A DNA stretch of 15,965 nt from the NCBI RefSeq assembly GCF_964259225.1, contig NZ_CAXVKN010000061.1; one strand, written 5' to 3'. The DNA is from Catenibacterium mitsuoka_A (GTDB lineage Bacteria; Bacillota_I; Bacilli_A; Erysipelotrichales; Coprobacillaceae). Positions 1-6,818 of the stretch are shown one piece after another; positions within the stretch are counted from its first letter, which is position 1; every line of letters begins with the position of its first letter. The notes under the pieces are model-generated. The model was not told the origin of the DNA and did no database searches. It saw only the letters and a program-made list of their open reading frames with translations. The position numbers and the translations under genes were made by a program.

Positions 1-1
1 G

Positions 2-91
2 TATATTCCTCCAATGGATCATCCATGGAAAAAAGCCAGTTTTGCGAATTATGCTGCAAAACAAAAGCACCGCTGTGGTGCTAATGTTTGA
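2..91 (+). pseudogene. C-terminal end of an IS transposase (cut by window edge)
   Basis: An open frame enters from the left edge and ends at TGA 89-91. It encodes about 29 residues, beginning YIPPMDHPWKKASF and continuing to a QKHR stretch. From memory, a YIPP-x-x-HPWK tail followed by KQKH is typical of the extreme C-terminus of DDE integrase-core transposases of the ISNCY/IS1202-like type. That family call is recall, not a search. The AT-rich stretch after the stop ends in GGTTGACA near 117-124, which would read TGTCAACC inward on the other strand and is a plausible IS end. Whether the element is intact cannot be judged, because its body lies outside the window. Confidence 0.5.
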
Positions 92-121
92 TTATTTTTG
101 AGACATTATCAATTTCGGTTG

Positions 122-151
122 ACATAAAAAAGGGGAAAGCTCCCCTTTCTT
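122..151 (-). terminator. Terminator of the minus-strand small membrane protein gene
   Basis: The arms AAAGGGGA (129-136) and TCCCCTTT (141-148) flank a four-base loop. Read on the minus strand, the hairpin runs into a T run formed by the A tract at 126-131. It lies about 10 bases beyond the stop of the minus-strand gene. It may also stop transcripts leaving the IS on the plus strand, but the T tract on that side is poor. Confidence 0.75.
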
Positions 152-158
152 AAGAATA

Positions 159-380
159 TTATTTGTGTTTTAAGTCATCCAGTTTTTTTAGGATTAGAAG
201 ACCAAAGATAATAATCAGTCCAATAATCATTATGCCATAGGCTCTGATATTTGTATCATAAGGGGATATAATATACACTATTTGTTCGACACAAACTAAA
301 GCGAAAAGTGATGAAATAAAGCAAATGAAAAATTTTACTACAAGACTGTTTTTAAGATACTTCTTGATACTGTTCTTCAT
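159..380 (-). CDS. Small two-helix membrane protein (73 aa), function unknown
   Basis: The chosen start is the ATG at 380 (MKNSIKKYL...), because GGAGG lies about 8 bases upstream on the minus strand. A longer open frame upstream has no ribosome binding site. The 73-residue product has a Lys-rich N-terminus, a first hydrophobic helix around residues 14-38, a short polar loop (SPYDTNIRAY), a second helix around 48-64 (MIIGLIIIFGLLIL) and a basic tail ending KHK. This layout and tail closely resemble the plus-strand protein at 2272-2481 (IIALIIIFGFLIL, ending NKHK), so the two are probably paralogues. A near-perfect 17-base palindrome overlaps its promoter. I do not recognise the family. Immunity-like or peptide-toxin-like roles are possible for such proteins, but nothing here proves either. 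Confidence 0.65.
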   Translation of the reverse strand: MKNSIKKYLKNSLVVKFFICFISSLFALVCVEQIVYIISPYDTNIRAYGIMIIGLIIIFGLLILKKLDDLKHK

Positions 381-401
381 AAAATTTCCTCCATCTAAAT
401 T

Positions 402-418
402 ATAACAAATTTTGTTAT
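402..418. promoter_or_regulatory. Candidate operator over the promoter of the 73-aa membrane protein
   Basis: ATAACAAA and TTTGTTAT are perfect inverted 8-base arms around one central T. On the minus strand the end of this palindrome overlaps a TATAAT -10 box (near 398-403) ahead of the GGAGG site of the small membrane protein. A repressor binding here would block that promoter. No obvious -35 box is visible, and AT-rich palindromes can arise by chance. Confidence 0.4.
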
Positions 419-464
419 TAAGAATGAATAAAATAAGGTAAAATAAAAAAAGAGGTGAAGACGA

Positions 465-802
465 ATGTTTTAGCACTTGCAATCATTACTCCTAAATGGA
501 TGACTTATTTATTAAACAAAGATGAAACTGTGGCTGGAGACTTTGCTCGTTTTGGTTTGAATGTGATGTGTATTCAAGATCAAGGTAATGATCAAGATAA
601 TGCAAAAGCAGGAATTGAAGCTTTACAAAACTTCATTAAAGATGAACTTCACTTAGTTACAACACTTAGTGAAATGAATATTACAGATGAAAAATTTGAC
701 GAATTAAATGTTAAGGCTTGTTATGGTCAAGACTCTTTACCAAGAGCTTATCGACCATTGAGCCAAGAAGATTGTTTAAATATTTATAAAATGTGTTTAT
801 AA
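465..802 (+). pseudogene. 5'-deleted iron-containing alcohol dehydrogenase remnant
   Basis: About 112 residues (VLALAIITPKWMTYLL... to ...LNIYKMCL) match the C-terminal helical part of Fe-dependent alcohol dehydrogenases of the butanol dehydrogenase type: AIITPKWM, TLSEMNITDEKF, and the PLSQEDCLNIYKMCL tail. Family members are about 380-400 residues. The whole NAD(P)-binding domain is missing, and so is the upstream metal-binding His region. The homology starts right after a good ribosome binding site (AGAGGTGA, 451-458). The ATG that site would serve (464) gives only M-F-stop in another frame. The in-frame GTG at 455 lies inside the ribosome binding site itself. This looks like a deletion joining another gene's leader to the middle of the dehydrogenase. 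It cannot be an active enzyme. Confidence 0.8.
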
Positions 803-827
803 GAGGAAGCGTTTAGCTTCCTTTTTG
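803..827 (+). terminator. Intrinsic terminator after the dehydrogenase remnant
   Basis: The arms AGGAAGC (804-810) and GCTTCCT (816-822) flank a 5-base loop and are followed by TTTT. It sits immediately behind the stop codon, so the original gene's 3' end was kept when its 5' part was lost. Confidence 0.8.
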
Positions 828-854
828 TTTATAATAAAGTAAAGGGTTGTTTTC

Positions 855-1115
855 ATGAATAATGTTGTACACTTTAATATGATTCTAGAAATCAATCAAT
901 TACTTAAAGAAAATAATATAGAATATTCAATTCATGGTGTTGGTGGATGTACATGCTGTGGGTTAGAACTTAGACAAGATGGTAAAAGTTAGCCTACAGA
1001 TAAGATTTTAGAAATCATAAATGGTTCTTTAAAAAATCACTGGATTTATGTTCAAGAAAACAAAAATCAGCCAGGATTTCTTACAGTTCATTCAAAATTT
1101 GATAAAAAACCTTGA
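855..1115 (+). pseudogene. Small Cys-rich protein gene interrupted by an in-frame TAG
   Basis: Starting at ATG 855 (AAAGGG about 9 bases upstream), the frame encodes 45 residues with a GVGGCTCCGLEL motif. A TAG follows at 990-992, and the same frame then continues for 40 more codons to TGA 1113-1115. The second half (PTDKILEIINGSLKNHWIYV...) is protein-like and starts without a break, so the simplest reading is one roughly 86-codon gene with a nonsense mutation. The CxCC cluster could bind a metal or be redox-active. I do not recognise the family. The natural stop lies inside the MerR promoter just downstream. Readthrough of TAG is possible but nothing in the window supports it. Confidence 0.55.
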
Positions 1116-1143
1116 CTATAAAGTAACTCTATAGTGTTAGATA
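1112..1143 (+). promoter_or_regulatory. MerR-type promoter with 19-bp dyad operator
   Basis: The -35 box TTGACT (1112-1117) and the -10 box TTAGAT (1137-1142) are separated by 19 bases, the overlong spacing typical of MerR-controlled promoters. Between them lies a 19-bp dyad (1116-1134) with outer arms CTATA and TATAG; only one symmetric pair (1121/1129) breaks it. The gene directly downstream encodes a MerR-family protein, so autoregulation is the natural inference. The -35 box overlaps the stop codon of the preceding small ORF. Confidence 0.8.
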
Positions 1144-1167
1144 AAGTTAAGGAAAGGGGTGTTATCT

Positions 1168-2193
1168 ATGAAAACACACGAATTAGAAAAAGAATTAGGA
1201 ATCTCAAAACATACCATCTTCTATTATGAAAAGGAAGGAATCGTTACACCACAAAGAGATGACAATGGTTATCGTAGTTATAGCCAAGAAGATTTACAAA
1301 AATTGATCATGGTAAAATTTTTACGTAATTTAAATATTTCTATTGATGATGTAAAAGCAATTTTAAATAATGAACTAGATTTTAAAGAATGTTTAAAAAT
1401 CAATCAAATTCATCTAGAAAAACAAATTAAGAGTTTAGAAGAAGTTCAAGGAAATATTGAAATGTATGTAAGAAAAGATTTACCAATGTTACCTGCTTTA
1501 CAACAAATCCAAAGAGAAACAAAGAATTATAAATTAGGTTATCAAAAAACAACGGATACAGTATCTCTTGGAAGAAGACTTACAAAGAAACTCGCAATAA
1601 AAAAATTCTTATATAAATTTATTCCTACATTTTTAATTGTTTTATTCTTTAGTGCTGTAAATGAGCAAGATGTTTTAACAAGAGTACTTTCAGTATTAGT
1701 GATTTCATTTGTATTTACAAATGGTTTTATTGCAGCTGATTTCCAGTTTTCACAATTATGGTTAAGATTACCACTTGATCAAACAAGAAATCAATCGGTA
1801 GAGTTTTTAAATGATCGTATTCGTTATTATCAATTTAAAGGTTATATAGATAATGTAAAATATTTTTATTCTGTTTTATTGGGTAAAGAAGATAAATTTA
1901 TAAAGGAATATAAATATGAAGATATTCAAAGTGTAGAACTTCTTTTAAAACATCGTTATGAAAATTATGGAACACCGATTGCGAGAGATTGGTATGTTCT
2001 TGATTATCGTTTTGAATTTAAAGATGGGAATCATTTTTACTTCTATTGGCCTTTTACAATTGATGATGATGCCCGCTTTATTGGAATGATTTTAGATGAA
2101 AAGGTAGAAAATGTGATCGATAAAGATCATGTCATAGATGCTTTAAAAAATGGTATTCATTTAAATGATTATATGAAAAAGACTGAAGATTAA
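1168..2193 (+). CDS. MerR-family regulator with two membrane helices and a C-terminal cytosolic domain
   Basis: The product has 341 residues. The ATG at 1168 was chosen because GGAAAGGGGTG lies just upstream; an earlier GTG at 1159 falls inside that site. Residues 1-70 form a winged-helix MerR DNA-binding domain (KELGISKHTIFYYEKEGI, then GYRSYSQEDL). Residues 75-105 form the usual dimerisation helix. After a basic linker (RRLTKKLAIKKF) come two hydrophobic segments, about 149-165 and 171-192. A C-terminal domain of about 130 residues follows, rich in aromatic beta strands (YVLDYRFEFKDGNHFYFYWPF). Ordinary MerR proteins are 110-280 residues and soluble, so this one appears membrane-anchored and may sense a membrane or envelope signal. 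A MerR operator precedes it. A two-helix micro-protein follows after 78 bases and is a possible partner or target. The ligand is unknown. Confidence 0.85.
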   Translation: MKTHELEKELGISKHTIFYYEKEGIVTPQRDDNGYRSYSQEDLQKLIMVKFLRNLNISIDDVKAILNNELDFKECLKINQIHLEKQIKSLEEVQGNIEMYVRKDLPMLPALQQIQRETKNYKLGYQKTTDTVSLGRRLTKKLAIKKFLYKFIPTFLIVLFFSAVNEQDVLTRVLSVLVISFVFTNGFIAADFQFSQLWLRLPLDQTRNQSVEFLNDRIRYYQFKGYIDNVKYFYSVLLGKEDKFIKEYKYEDIQSVELLLKHRYENYGTPIARDWYVLDYRFEFKDGNHFYFYWPFTIDDDARFIGMILDEKVENVIDKDHVIDALKNGIHLNDYMKKTED

Positions 2194-2271
2194 AAGTTTA
2201 TAATGTTCTATATAAATATATTACAATAAAATTATAAGTACTAACTATTTTTAACGGGAGGAAACAGTACA

Positions 2272-2481
2272 ATGAAAAATAGAATGATTATCAAAATTAT
2301 TGTCTCAATTCTTTTAGCCTATCTAATGGTTTATATTATTGATTCATTGCTTAGTAATTCTTATTTATCTCAACCAGGAATTAATCATATTGTTATCCTT
2401 GATTTTATTTTTGCATGTTGCATTGTTATTATTGCGCTTATTATCATATTTGGTTTTTTAATCTTAAATAAGCATAAGTAA
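2272..2481 (+). CDS. Small two-helix membrane protein (69 aa), paralogue of the 73-aa protein
   Basis: The start is well supported by GGGAGG about 10 bases upstream. The product has an N-terminal helix (about residues 6-27), a polar loop (SNSYLSQPGINH), a second long helix (about 39-64, containing IIALIIIFGFLIL) and a basic tail NKHK. The C-terminal helix and tail resemble those of the minus-strand protein at 159-380, and both start MKN. It lies 78 bases behind the membrane-tethered MerR gene with no terminator in between, so the two may share a transcript. I do not recognise the family. Confidence 0.65.
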   Translation: MKNRMIIKIIVSILLAYLMVYIIDSLLSNSYLSQPGINHIVILDFIFACCIVIIALIIIFGFLILNKHK

Positions 2482-2995
2482 TTCTAGAATTCAACTTATG
2501 TATTAAATGAAATCGTTCTTTTTAAGTGAATTGTTGCTTTAGGTAATTATATTACGCAGCAAAAATATCATAATGATACTCATGATATGCTTTCTTAAGT
2601 GAAATAAATAGGCAATGGTATTAAGATAAAGAAAACTAATACCTTCGTGTCATTAAGAAAGGGTGTTTGCTATAAAATGGCAGACACCTTTTCTATTACC
2701 GCTAAAAAGCATTTGAAAATAATATGGTTTATGAACTGCTCCTAAAGAACTATTACATAGTTCTAAAAAATACATTCCTAAAACAATAGTGCATAATAAA
2801 TTATGTTAGGATGCTCTATGATTTAGAAGCTTACATGATCTTTTATGGCACATTTAAATGATTTTTATGGTCTTTTGGGAACAGAATTTTTTTTGTTCTA
2901 CAATTCTCTGAAAATAGAATTAGTAACTTTAGTTAAATACATGGAATGTGTGAAGTAGTACTATTTACTATACGTAATATCTAGTTTTATAATAC
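2482..2995. other. Gene-poor 514-bp stretch with nested hairpins
   Basis: No convincing gene is visible. Several inverted repeats stand out: ATCAT/ATGAT near 2567-2587, GGTATTA (2617-2623) with TAATACC (2637-2643), a 15-base hairpin at 2656-2694 (listed separately), and AGAACTA (2746-2752) with TAGTTCT (2758-2764). CTTTCTTAA (2590-2598) can also pair with TTAAGAAAG (2653-2661), enclosing the GGTATTA hairpin and overlapping the left arm of the big hairpin. Short ORFs such as 2845-2958 (37 codons) lack a ribosome binding site. The stretch may be decayed IS sequence or an untranslated RNA. Confidence 0.4.
2656..2694. terminator. Strong 15-bp hairpin, possible bidirectional terminator
   Basis: AGAAAGGGTGTTTGC (2656-2670) pairs with GCAGACACCTTTTCT (2680-2694). 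All 15 positions pair, two of them as G-U, around a 9-base loop. The T-rich outer ends (CCTTTTCT on the plus strand, CCCTTTCTT on the minus) make it terminator-like in both directions. No intact gene clearly ends here, so it may belong to a lost element. Confidence 0.5.
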
Positions 2996-3024
2996 GAAAA
3001 AATCCAGGAAAAATATCCTGGATT
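2995..3024 (-). terminator. Terminator of the G3E GTPase operon
   Basis: AATCCAGG (3001-3008) and CCTGGATT (3017-3024) form an 8-bp stem. Read on the minus strand, it is followed by TTTTTT (the A run at 2995-3002). The stop codon TAA (3025-3023) lies in the stem, so the hairpin begins inside the coding sequence. Confidence 0.85.
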
Positions 3025-3973
3025 AATCAAATGTGACATATTCGTTATCTAAAGGTTTAGCCCCTTCAACATGATCTACATCAAGAACACAGATATTCGC
3101 ATTCATAGATGGATCATATTCAATATGTGTATGACCTTCTAATAGAAGCCATTCATTAGGTATGAATTTAGACGCATATTCACTTACGCAAAGCATACCA
3201 ATTAATGAAGTATCCTGTTCACAGCATACCATTGCATAACGACCAAGAATAAAACCATTAGGAATCACTTTATCACGACCTATGAATTTACCTTTTATTT
3301 TAATTGTCTTTTGATCATAACGTTCTGGATGTTCCATCGCATCATAACAGAAGATACCAAAATCATGATCAGCAACTTCTAAATGATCTTGTGTATAATC
3401 ATATGGTAATTCATCATCCTGCATAGTATTTACAGAACCATCTTTATTTTCATAGATGATCTGACATACAGGATTCATTGCCTTGATGTTGTTTCTTAAA
3501 GTAGACTTCTTCATACCATCTTCAATACGGTTAAAGATGACTAAATCACTCTTAGCACAATGTTGGAATAAGAGTGCACGCATGTTATTCACATAAAGCT
3601 GGAAAGTAGAGGCATTGATAGTAGTTAGAATCTGTACAACATCCCAGTTTTCAGGGAATGGTGATTCTACAAACTGATCTACATTCCACATACCATTAAA
3701 TTCTACAAGAACCTGTGTAGGATGATATTTCTCCTTTAAATCCTTAAAGAAATCGGCAGTCAAGTCTTCTTCATTCTCTACATAAACGATTTCACAGTTA
3801 TGTTCCTTAATAGCTGCTTCATTATATTCTATTTCACCTTCTTCTGTCACAATAAGCACAGATGTCTCATAATCACAGAAGTCAGTATTAATAATTGTAT
3901 CGTTGATAAATGTTGTTTTACCACTTTCTAAAAAGCCAGTAAATAGATAAATTCTTGTTTCTAAATTATCCAT
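3023..3973 (-). CDS. G3E (CobW/COG0523) GTPase-like protein fused to a DUF1980/YcgQ-like domain
   Basis: The product has 316 residues. The N-terminal half is a G3E P-loop domain: Walker A GFLESGKT at 13-20, ExxG as EFNG at 91-94, and a degenerate guanine motif NRIED at 148-152 in place of NKxD. The CxCC metal motif expected between Walker A and ExxG is absent. From about residue 200 the protein changes to a different domain (TIKIKGKFIGRDK, then GRYAMVCCEQDTSLIGMLC, then WLLLEG). This resembles the C-terminal domain of YcgQ/DUF1980 proteins, which often accompany a permease and zinc-dependent GTPases. It starts 3 bases after the stop of the upstream GTPase, so the two genes are surely cotranscribed and probably translationally coupled. 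A role in metal (zinc-type) handling is inferred from family and neighbour. The DUF1980 call is by recognition only. Confidence 0.8.
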   Translation of the reverse strand: MDNLETRIYLFTGFLESGKTTFINDTIINTDFCDYETSVLIVTEEGEIEYNEAAIKEHNCEIVYVENEEDLTADFFKDLKEKYHPTQVLVEFNGMWNVDQFVESPFPENWDVVQILTTINASTFQLYVNNMRALLFQHCAKSDLVIFNRIEDGMKKSTLRNNIKAMNPVCQIIYENKDGSVNTMQDDELPYDYTQDHLEVADHDFGIFCYDAMEHPERYDQKTIKIKGKFIGRDKVIPNGFILGRYAMVCCEQDTSLIGMLCVSEYASKFIPNEWLLLEGHTHIEYDPSMNANICVLDVDHVEGAKPLDNEYVTFD

Positions 3974-3976
3974 ACA

Positions 3977-5068
3977 TTAACCTTTCATTAAATCATAGAT
4001 TTTATGTGCATCAAGCTTTTCACCAATCACACACATTCTTCCACCAACATCTGGTGTACATTCACGGATTTCATAATCACCACTTACAAAGTCAAACTCA
4101 AACCACTTACCATCAGTACCCTTCACAATACCCTTAGAACGAAGAATATGACCTAAAGATTCATCAGTACCTAAAGTCTTTAACTTATCATCAAGTTCTT
4201 CTTTAGTAAATGGATGTGCTGTTTCAATACCAATACTATTGAATACTTCATCTGCATCATGCATATCTTCTTCATCAAAGTATAATGTGCTTTCTCCATC
4301 ATGGTGATGATGTTGTTCATGATCGTGATGATGACCACATTCACATTCATGATCATGGTCATGGTGATGTTCACATTCATGGTCATGATCATGGTGATGA
4401 TGATGTTCATGATGATGTCCATGAACACTTTCCTGATGTTCCTTTTCAGCGGCAATCAATGCCTTTTCTAAAGCATCCTTATGATTACTTGCTTCAAGAA
4501 TCATATCACCTGTAATCTGATCCCATGGAGTAGTAACGACTGGTGCATGAGGATTTAATTCTCTAATAATATCTAAACATTCCGCAATCTTTTCTTCAGA
4601 CACATCCTGTGAACGGCTTAAGATTACACAGCTTGCTGCACCGATCTGGTTATTAAAGAACTCACCAAAGTTCTTATGATACATCTTACATTTCTTTGCA
4701 TCTACTACAGTAAAGAAACGATCAAGTGTTAAATCAGCACCATGTACCTTCTGTACAGCCGCAATAATATCAGATAACTTACCAACACCTGTTGGTTCAA
4801 TAATAATACGATCAGGATGATATGTATCTACAACTTCCTTTAAAGCTGTTTCAAAATCACCTGCAAGACTGCAACAAATACAACCCTGACTTAATTCATT
4901 GACAGTAATACCTGCATCACGCATAAAACCACCATCAATTCCAATTTCACCAAACTCATTTTCAATGAGTACTAACTTTTCATCTTTTAAAGATTCATTT
5001 AATAATTTTTTAATAAGTGTTGTTTTACCAGCACCTAAAAATCCAGAAATAATATCAACTTTTGCCAT
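3977..5068 (-). CDS. G3E (CobW/COG0523) GTPase metallochaperone with a His-rich loop
   Basis: The product has 363 residues. The ATG at 5068 was chosen for its AAAGGAG site 8 bases upstream; an ATG eight codons earlier lacks one. Walker A is GFLGAGKT (9-16), the metal motif is GCICC (CxCC, 62-66), and ExxG is EPTG (91-94). The guanine-recognition motif is degenerate (SRSQD, 151-155). Residues 216-256 form a low-complexity loop with 24 His and 3 Cys mixed with Asp/Glu, a clear metal-binding or storage segment. The CobW C-terminal domain follows (about 276-361). Family members load or traffic metals, mostly zinc, using GTP. It is the first gene of an operon with the G3E-DUF1980 fusion. No Zur box is evident upstream, so zinc control is not shown. 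Confidence 0.9.
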   Translation of the reverse strand: MAKVDIISGFLGAGKTTLIKKLLNESLKDEKLVLIENEFGEIGIDGGFMRDAGITVNELSQGCICCSLAGDFETALKEVVDTYHPDRIIIEPTGVGKLSDIIAAVQKVHGADLTLDRFFTVVDAKKCKMYHKNFGEFFNNQIGAASCVILSRSQDVSEEKIAECLDIIRELNPHAPVVTTPWDQITGDMILEASNHKDALEKALIAAEKEHQESVHGHHHEHHHHHDHDHECEHHHDHDHECECGHHHDHEQHHHHDGESTLYFDEEDMHDADEVFNSIGIETAHPFTKEELDDKLKTLGTDESLGHILRSKGIVKGTDGKWFEFDFVSGDYEIRECTPDVGGRMCVIGEKLDAHKIYDLMKG

Positions 5069-5097
5069 TTTATTGACTCCTTTCTTAACCATCTCAC

Positions 5098-5126
5098 ATT
5101 ATATCATTTTTCTTAAAAAACGCTCA
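5098..5126 (-). promoter_or_regulatory. Promoter of the G3E GTPase operon
   Basis: On the minus strand a perfect TATAAT (5103-5098) lies about 30 bases before the start codon. The hexamer 17 bases upstream (TGAGCG) is a poor -35 box, so an activator may be needed, or this may be an A/T-tract driven promoter. Confidence 0.5.
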
Positions 5127-5142
5127 TAAAATGATAAAAAAG

Positions 5143-5946
5143 CTATACAAACTTATCAATATATAAGCCTATTCCATTAGAATCTTTATCCTCTGTGATA
5201 TAGTTAGCGACAGCTTTCGCATGAATAGAACCATTTTCCATCACAACACCAATACCTGCTTCTTCCAACATATCTATATCATTATCTTCATCACCAAAAG
5301 CCATACATTGAGATATAGAAATATCATGAAGAGCTAAAGCCTCTTTTAAACCATTAGACTTAGATACATGAGGATCCATATATTCATACAAGAAACTGGT
5401 AGTCACTAAGGCAGACGCTTTATAGTCTTTATTCTTAAATGATTTAGAACGTTCCACTATCTGAGGCATATAGCTTGGATCACATATAATCATCAACTTA
5501 CGATAAGGACGTGTTAAGAACGTATCAAAATCTACAACTCTATATTCAATTCCATCACCCTCAGCCATATCTCTAATATAGTCATCATCCTTAGGTGCAT
5601 ATAGAATACCTTCATGACAGATTGTAAAGTTACAATCCATATCTTTGTAATGATTCATGATTTCTTTAATCAATTCAGGACTCAAAGTATGATTCTCCTG
5701 ATATATATCAAGAATATAATCATCAATCTCAGAACCTCCAGAACCCACTACAAAATCAATGCATCCTTCAATACCCCATGATTTCATATGATTTTTTACA
5801 CTATCTGCATCTCTACCTGTACATATTCCAAATAATATTCCTTTACTTCTTGCTTTCTTAATAGATGAAACAGTTCTTTCATCTACAACCTGTTTACTAG
5901 TTAGTAATGTTCCATCAACATCACATACAATAGCTCGTATATCCAT
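5143..5946 (-). CDS. HAD-superfamily Cof-type phosphatase
   Basis: The product has 267 residues, the usual length for Cof/YidA-type (class IIB) HAD phosphatases. All four motifs are present. The nucleophile motif is DVDGT (9-13), motif II is the Thr in CTGR (42-45), motif III is a Lys in DPHVSKSNGL (about 196), and motif IV is GDEDND (218-223). The cap domain lies between motifs II and III. These enzymes hydrolyse sugar phosphates and similar small phosphates in the cytosol; the substrate cannot be read from sequence. It starts two bases after the stop of the RpiR regulator, with its GGGAGA site inside that gene's end. This indicates one operon and suggests a phosphosugar substrate linked to the regulator. 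No strong terminator is visible after it. Confidence 0.9.
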   Translation of the reverse strand: MDIRAIVCDVDGTLLTSKQVVDERTVSSIKKARSKGILFGICTGRDADSVKNHMKSWGIEGCIDFVVGSGGSEIDDYILDIYQENHTLSPELIKEIMNHYKDMDCNFTICHEGILYAPKDDDYIRDMAEGDGIEYRVVDFDTFLTRPYRKLMIICDPSYMPQIVERSKSFKNKDYKASALVTTSFLYEYMDPHVSKSNGLKEALALHDISISQCMAFGDEDNDIDMLEEAGIGVVMENGSIHAKAVANYITEDKDSNGIGLYIDKFV

Positions 5947-5948
5947 AT

Positions 5949-6797
5949 TTATTCTCCCGTCATTCTTTTGTAGTACTCTGTTTTCTTTTCAATATTCTCT
6001 TCATAATGTCTTTTGAAATATGCTGTATAAAGAGTATCTAATACAAATAATAGACTTAATCTGGTACTATAGGAAGACATTTTCTTATAGTGATTTTCTT
6101 TTGAACTTAAGAATAACTGATAATCATAATACTTGATCTCAGGATGATATTCAGTAGAAGAAATTAGTACAGTAGGGATATGATTCTTATGCAAAATAGA
6201 AGGAATCTTTTCTGATAATATCCCACGTCCATTAAAGGTAATGATCATTGCAAGGTGAGAAGAATCACTTGATGCAGCAAGTAATTGTGATTGATATTCT
6301 TCTGAAGGAACATTAACCTGTTTTCCAATCTCTAACATCTGAAAACTAAAATTCTTCGCAAAGAATAAATGACCTGCTGAAGTATAAATATCAATCTGTT
6401 GTGAAGAATCCATTAACTGTACAATACCCTGTAATGTATCTAAATCAAAAAGGTGACTTGTTTCTAATACTGTTTGATTATAGTCTTCTTTTAATAATTC
6501 AATCATTTCATGATGTGTCTGATATTTCTTGATTGGATAATCAAAATCAAATGTCTCATCCATCTTTTTATATTCAGATAATGAAGATGATAATTTTACT
6601 TTTAAATCAGATAATCCTGATGTGCCACATTTAGTCGCTAAGCGATAAATAGAAGTCACAGAAACAAAACATGCTTCACTTATTTCCTGGGCAGACATAT
6701 GAATTACTTTCTCAGGATTCTCTAAAATGTATTTCGCAATCATCTTTTCACTTGTTGTAAAGTCTGTCTTTGTTTGTAGTAATGTATAGATGTTCAT
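5949..6797 (-). CDS. RpiR-family transcriptional regulator (HTH + SIS domains)
   Basis: The product has 282 residues, the family's normal length. An RpiR-type helix-turn-helix covers about 1-75 (TTSEKMIAKYILENPEKV, then SAQEISEACFVSVTSIYRLA). A sugar isomerase (SIS) domain follows at about 125-250 (IDIYTSAGHLFFAKNFSFQML), which normally binds a phosphosugar. A GGAGG site precedes the ATG. Members of this family control sugar-phosphate use. Here the regulator is cotranscribed with a HAD phosphatase and is divergent from a PHP-family phosphatase, so these two are the likely targets. The 82-base intergenic region holds both promoters back to back. Confidence 0.9.
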   Translation of the reverse strand: MNIYTLLQTKTDFTTSEKMIAKYILENPEKVIHMSAQEISEACFVSVTSIYRLATKCGTSGLSDLKVKLSSSLSEYKKMDETFDFDYPIKKYQTHHEMIELLKEDYNQTVLETSHLFDLDTLQGIVQLMDSSQQIDIYTSAGHLFFAKNFSFQMLEIGKQVNVPSEEYQSQLLAASSDSSHLAMIITFNGRGILSEKIPSILHKNHIPTVLISSTEYHPEIKYYDYQLFLSSKENHYKKMSSYSTRLSLLFVLDTLYTAYFKRHYEENIEKKTEYYKRMTGE

Positions 6798-6818
6798 AGA
6801 AAACCTCCTAAAATATTT

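Noticed and set aside
381..482. Longer N-terminus for the minus-strand small membrane protein
   Set aside because: The extension lacks a ribosome binding site and covers the promoter; the ATG at 380 has GGAGG.
2845..2958. 37-codon ORF in the gene-poor stretch
   Set aside because: No ribosome binding site, no recognised family, and neighbouring frames are equally open in this AT-rich DNA.
4301..4423. Short repeated DNA motif suggesting a tandem repeat or CRISPR-like array
   Set aside because: The repetition is codon-level low complexity from His/Asp/Glu codons in one frame, with no spacers or regular unit.
3955..4515. Plus-strand and alternate-frame open frames rich in His, Asp and Met
   Set aside because: They are shadows of the His-rich loop and C-terminal domain of the minus-strand G3E GTPase; the repeated cat/gat triplets stay open in several frames.
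5143..5946. HAD phosphatase as the missing SerB for the serine pathway
   Set aside because: Motifs and cap position are of the Cof type, and it is cotranscribed with an RpiR regulator 4.8 kb from serCA; nothing links it to phosphoserine.
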